Assembly: GCA_036850595.1 (NCBI GenBank)
Contig: CM072160.1
Span: 16,595,906-16,659,905 of the forward strand
Length of the DNA stretch: 64,000 nt
Reading direction: 5' to 3'
DNA from: Rhyacichthys aspro
Lineage: Eukaryota > Chordata > Actinopteri > Gobiiformes > Rhyacichthyidae
Both the position numbers and the translations under genes were made by a program. Shown here piece after piece: positions 62,822 to 64,000 of the stretch; the stretch's first letter is position 1, and every line of letters starts with the position of its first letter. Under the pieces are notes generated by a model. The model ran no database searches. It was not told the origin of the DNA and worked only from the letters and a program-made list of their open reading frames with translations.

Positions 62822-63418
62822 CAATGTTCTCTAAGCTGCGCTTGCGAATTGCACACTGCTCGCACATTCTCAGCGCACAAGAAAATCTATGCAGGGCATA
62901 AAATAAAATTCAGTATAAACGTATTAAATAATATCTAATATTAGACCTAATCTAATTAATTAGACCAATAATATTGTTTTCTGTACCATTTTGCATTGTA
63001 ACTCAGTGAGTGACAGGTGTCCAGCCAATGATACAATAAGGTTCACTTACGCTACGCAGCCAATCATAGCATTGACAGTGCTTGCATATGTGCCCTGCCT
63101 ATACGCGCTGTGCAGGTTAGCTAGCTAACAACAGTGCGGCGGAGTTAAGAGATGCAAATGCTAACCCCTTATCATGGCGAAGCGAACGGGCAGCGACACA
63201 TCCACTCACCAAGCCAAAGTAAAAAAGAAATGCTGTAATTTGCTGTAATTTCATTCTTTTAATAAGCCATGTAACTTGCTACGATCCAAGGTTTTGAACA
63301 AGTGTGATACTGGTGTGTGGCCACAGCGTGCACATCTGATGTTGCTCACAGTGGTCCTCAGTGTGCTCAGGAAGCTTGTGTGTATGCCCAGACACATGAA
63401 AAACTAGAGGGAACATTG
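62822..63418. mobile_element. hAT MITE (complete, TSD GCTACAGC)
   Basis: 597 bp between perfect 8-bp duplications GCTACAGC at 62814-62821 and 63419-63426. The ends are CAATGTTCTCTAAGCTGCG and, reversed from the right, CAATGTTCCCTCTAG. The interior includes GCACACTGCTCGCACATTCT near the left end and has no transposase ORF. The insertion is 100 bp after the stop codon of the cholinesterase gene, inside its probable 3' UTR. Two close inner repeats of TTTGCTGTAATTT-like sequence lie near 63238-63250. The well-preserved duplication suggests a fairly recent insertion. Confidence 0.9.
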
Positions 63419-63760
63419 GCTACAGCCTCTTTTTTAATGCCAGGATTTTATTTTTGATAATTTTCTACTATTGCTATTGAAGTGATTTACTTTTCACTGA
63501 ACCAAAATACACCACAGAACGGTTTGTCTCACTTTAAAAGTGTGAAAATTGTATTTAAACACTTCTTCAATGGACACTTTTATTGCAGAGAAGAGATTAG
63601 CGTTGAAGTGGAAGAACTGTTTTAAAAGTAAATACCCACTTATAGTAATGAATTAGTTGCACTGAAAAACAGGTATCCTGTGGATTTAAAGGATTGTTTA
63701 TTCTGTTGACTATTAAACATAATGAAATACTCAAGTGTATGGGTGTTAAGCATTTATGGC

Positions 63761-63766
63761 AATAAA
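63761..63766 (+). terminator. Candidate polyadenylation signal AATAAA
   Basis: A canonical hexamer about 1.04 kb after the stop codon, followed by a T/G-rich downstream region within 30 bp. It is the first canonical hexamer after the inserted MITE. Confidence 0.5.
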
Positions 63767-63780
63767 TCTGATTATGACTG

Positions 63781-64000
63781 TTGTCGGCTGTTTTTAAGAG
63801 TCTAACACTTGAACATAGAATGTTTTTTTAAAGTACGATTGCCATGATACCACGTTTCATTTTTAATATAGTCCTGACATGAAAATCACTGCATCCATGC
63901 CAATACCAGTGACAAAACATCAGTCGAAACATATTTTAAACTGTGTTGAATCACCACCCCCAGAGCCTGTTTTTTTATGTATTTTAGTAAAATTCCCATG
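63781..64000. other. Downstream flank
   Basis: About 220 bp past the likely polyadenylation site. Nothing recognised. Confidence 0.5.

Larger units (their letters stand above)
62722..63780 (+). other. 3' UTR of the cholinesterase gene (inferred)
   Basis: Runs from the stop to beyond the AATAAA at 63761-63766, which is followed within 30 bp by the GT-rich stretch TGACTGTTGTCGGCTG and is the best polyadenylation signal. A second AATAAA at 62902-62907 lies inside the inserted hAT MITE and could give a short form. Transcript ends are inferred. Confidence 0.55.

Noticed and set aside
63588..63652. Possible alternative C-terminal exon after TTTTATTGCAG, in phase with 61543 and containing LKWKNCF
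   Set aside because: Short, with only a WKN resemblance to the T-peptide, none of its spaced Trp residues, and located after the MITE in the probable 3' UTR. Worth checking against transcripts but not supported.
1..64000. tRNA, rRNA and CRISPR signals
   Set aside because: None were recognised by eye. A covariance-model search would be decisive for tRNAs and small RNAs.

Overview
The window looks like a piece of a teleost fish genome. It is AT-rich, largely non-coding, and crowded with repeats typical of ray-finned fish: several non-autonomous hAT families with 8-bp target-site duplications, Tc1-like remnants, LINE reverse-transcriptase and tail fragments, and microsatellites. The one convincing protein-coding gene has small exons with GT/AG introns and encodes a vertebrate-type cholinesterase.

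Positions 1-53,000 hold no gene I can support. The open frames there are short, lack domain signatures and are mostly products of low-complexity DNA. The main structure is six copies of one short hAT-like foldback family at 1-175, 7947-8371, 13231-13950, 26536-27018, 33170-33914 and 35734-36197. Their interiors are mirrored arms of a 21-bp minisatellite, and one copy (13410-13829) has grown to 20 units. Other elements are a hAT-like element at 25379-26038, a Tc1-end element at 9254-9512, a decayed Tc1 transposase at 34979-35354, a LINE RT fragment at 30180-30570, LINE-like tails near 1.6 and 43 kb, a small inverted-repeat element at 11339-11617, and a local direct duplication at 50737/51471. 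Some unique stretches (about 3560-4100 and 29340-29760) have the texture of conserved non-coding elements.

Positions 53,070-63,780 hold the gene. A CpG-rich promoter-like region with candidate first-exon donors precedes nine coding exons (54185 to 62721) that splice in frame into a 590-residue cholinesterase. It has a signal peptide, the full Ser-Glu-His triad, the choline-binding Trp, all three family disulfides, and a hydrophobic C-terminus of GPI-anchor type. Its acyl pocket is small, as in butyrylcholinesterase, and the aromatic/acidic peripheral site of acetylcholinesterase is lost. It has about six more introns inside the catalytic domain than I recall for mammalian ACHE/BCHE. Intron 2 carries a nested pair of transposons, and the 3' UTR carries a complete 597-bp hAT MITE with a perfect 8-bp duplication.

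Exon boundaries were read by eye from splice consensus, reading phase and family alignment recalled from memory. No search was run.
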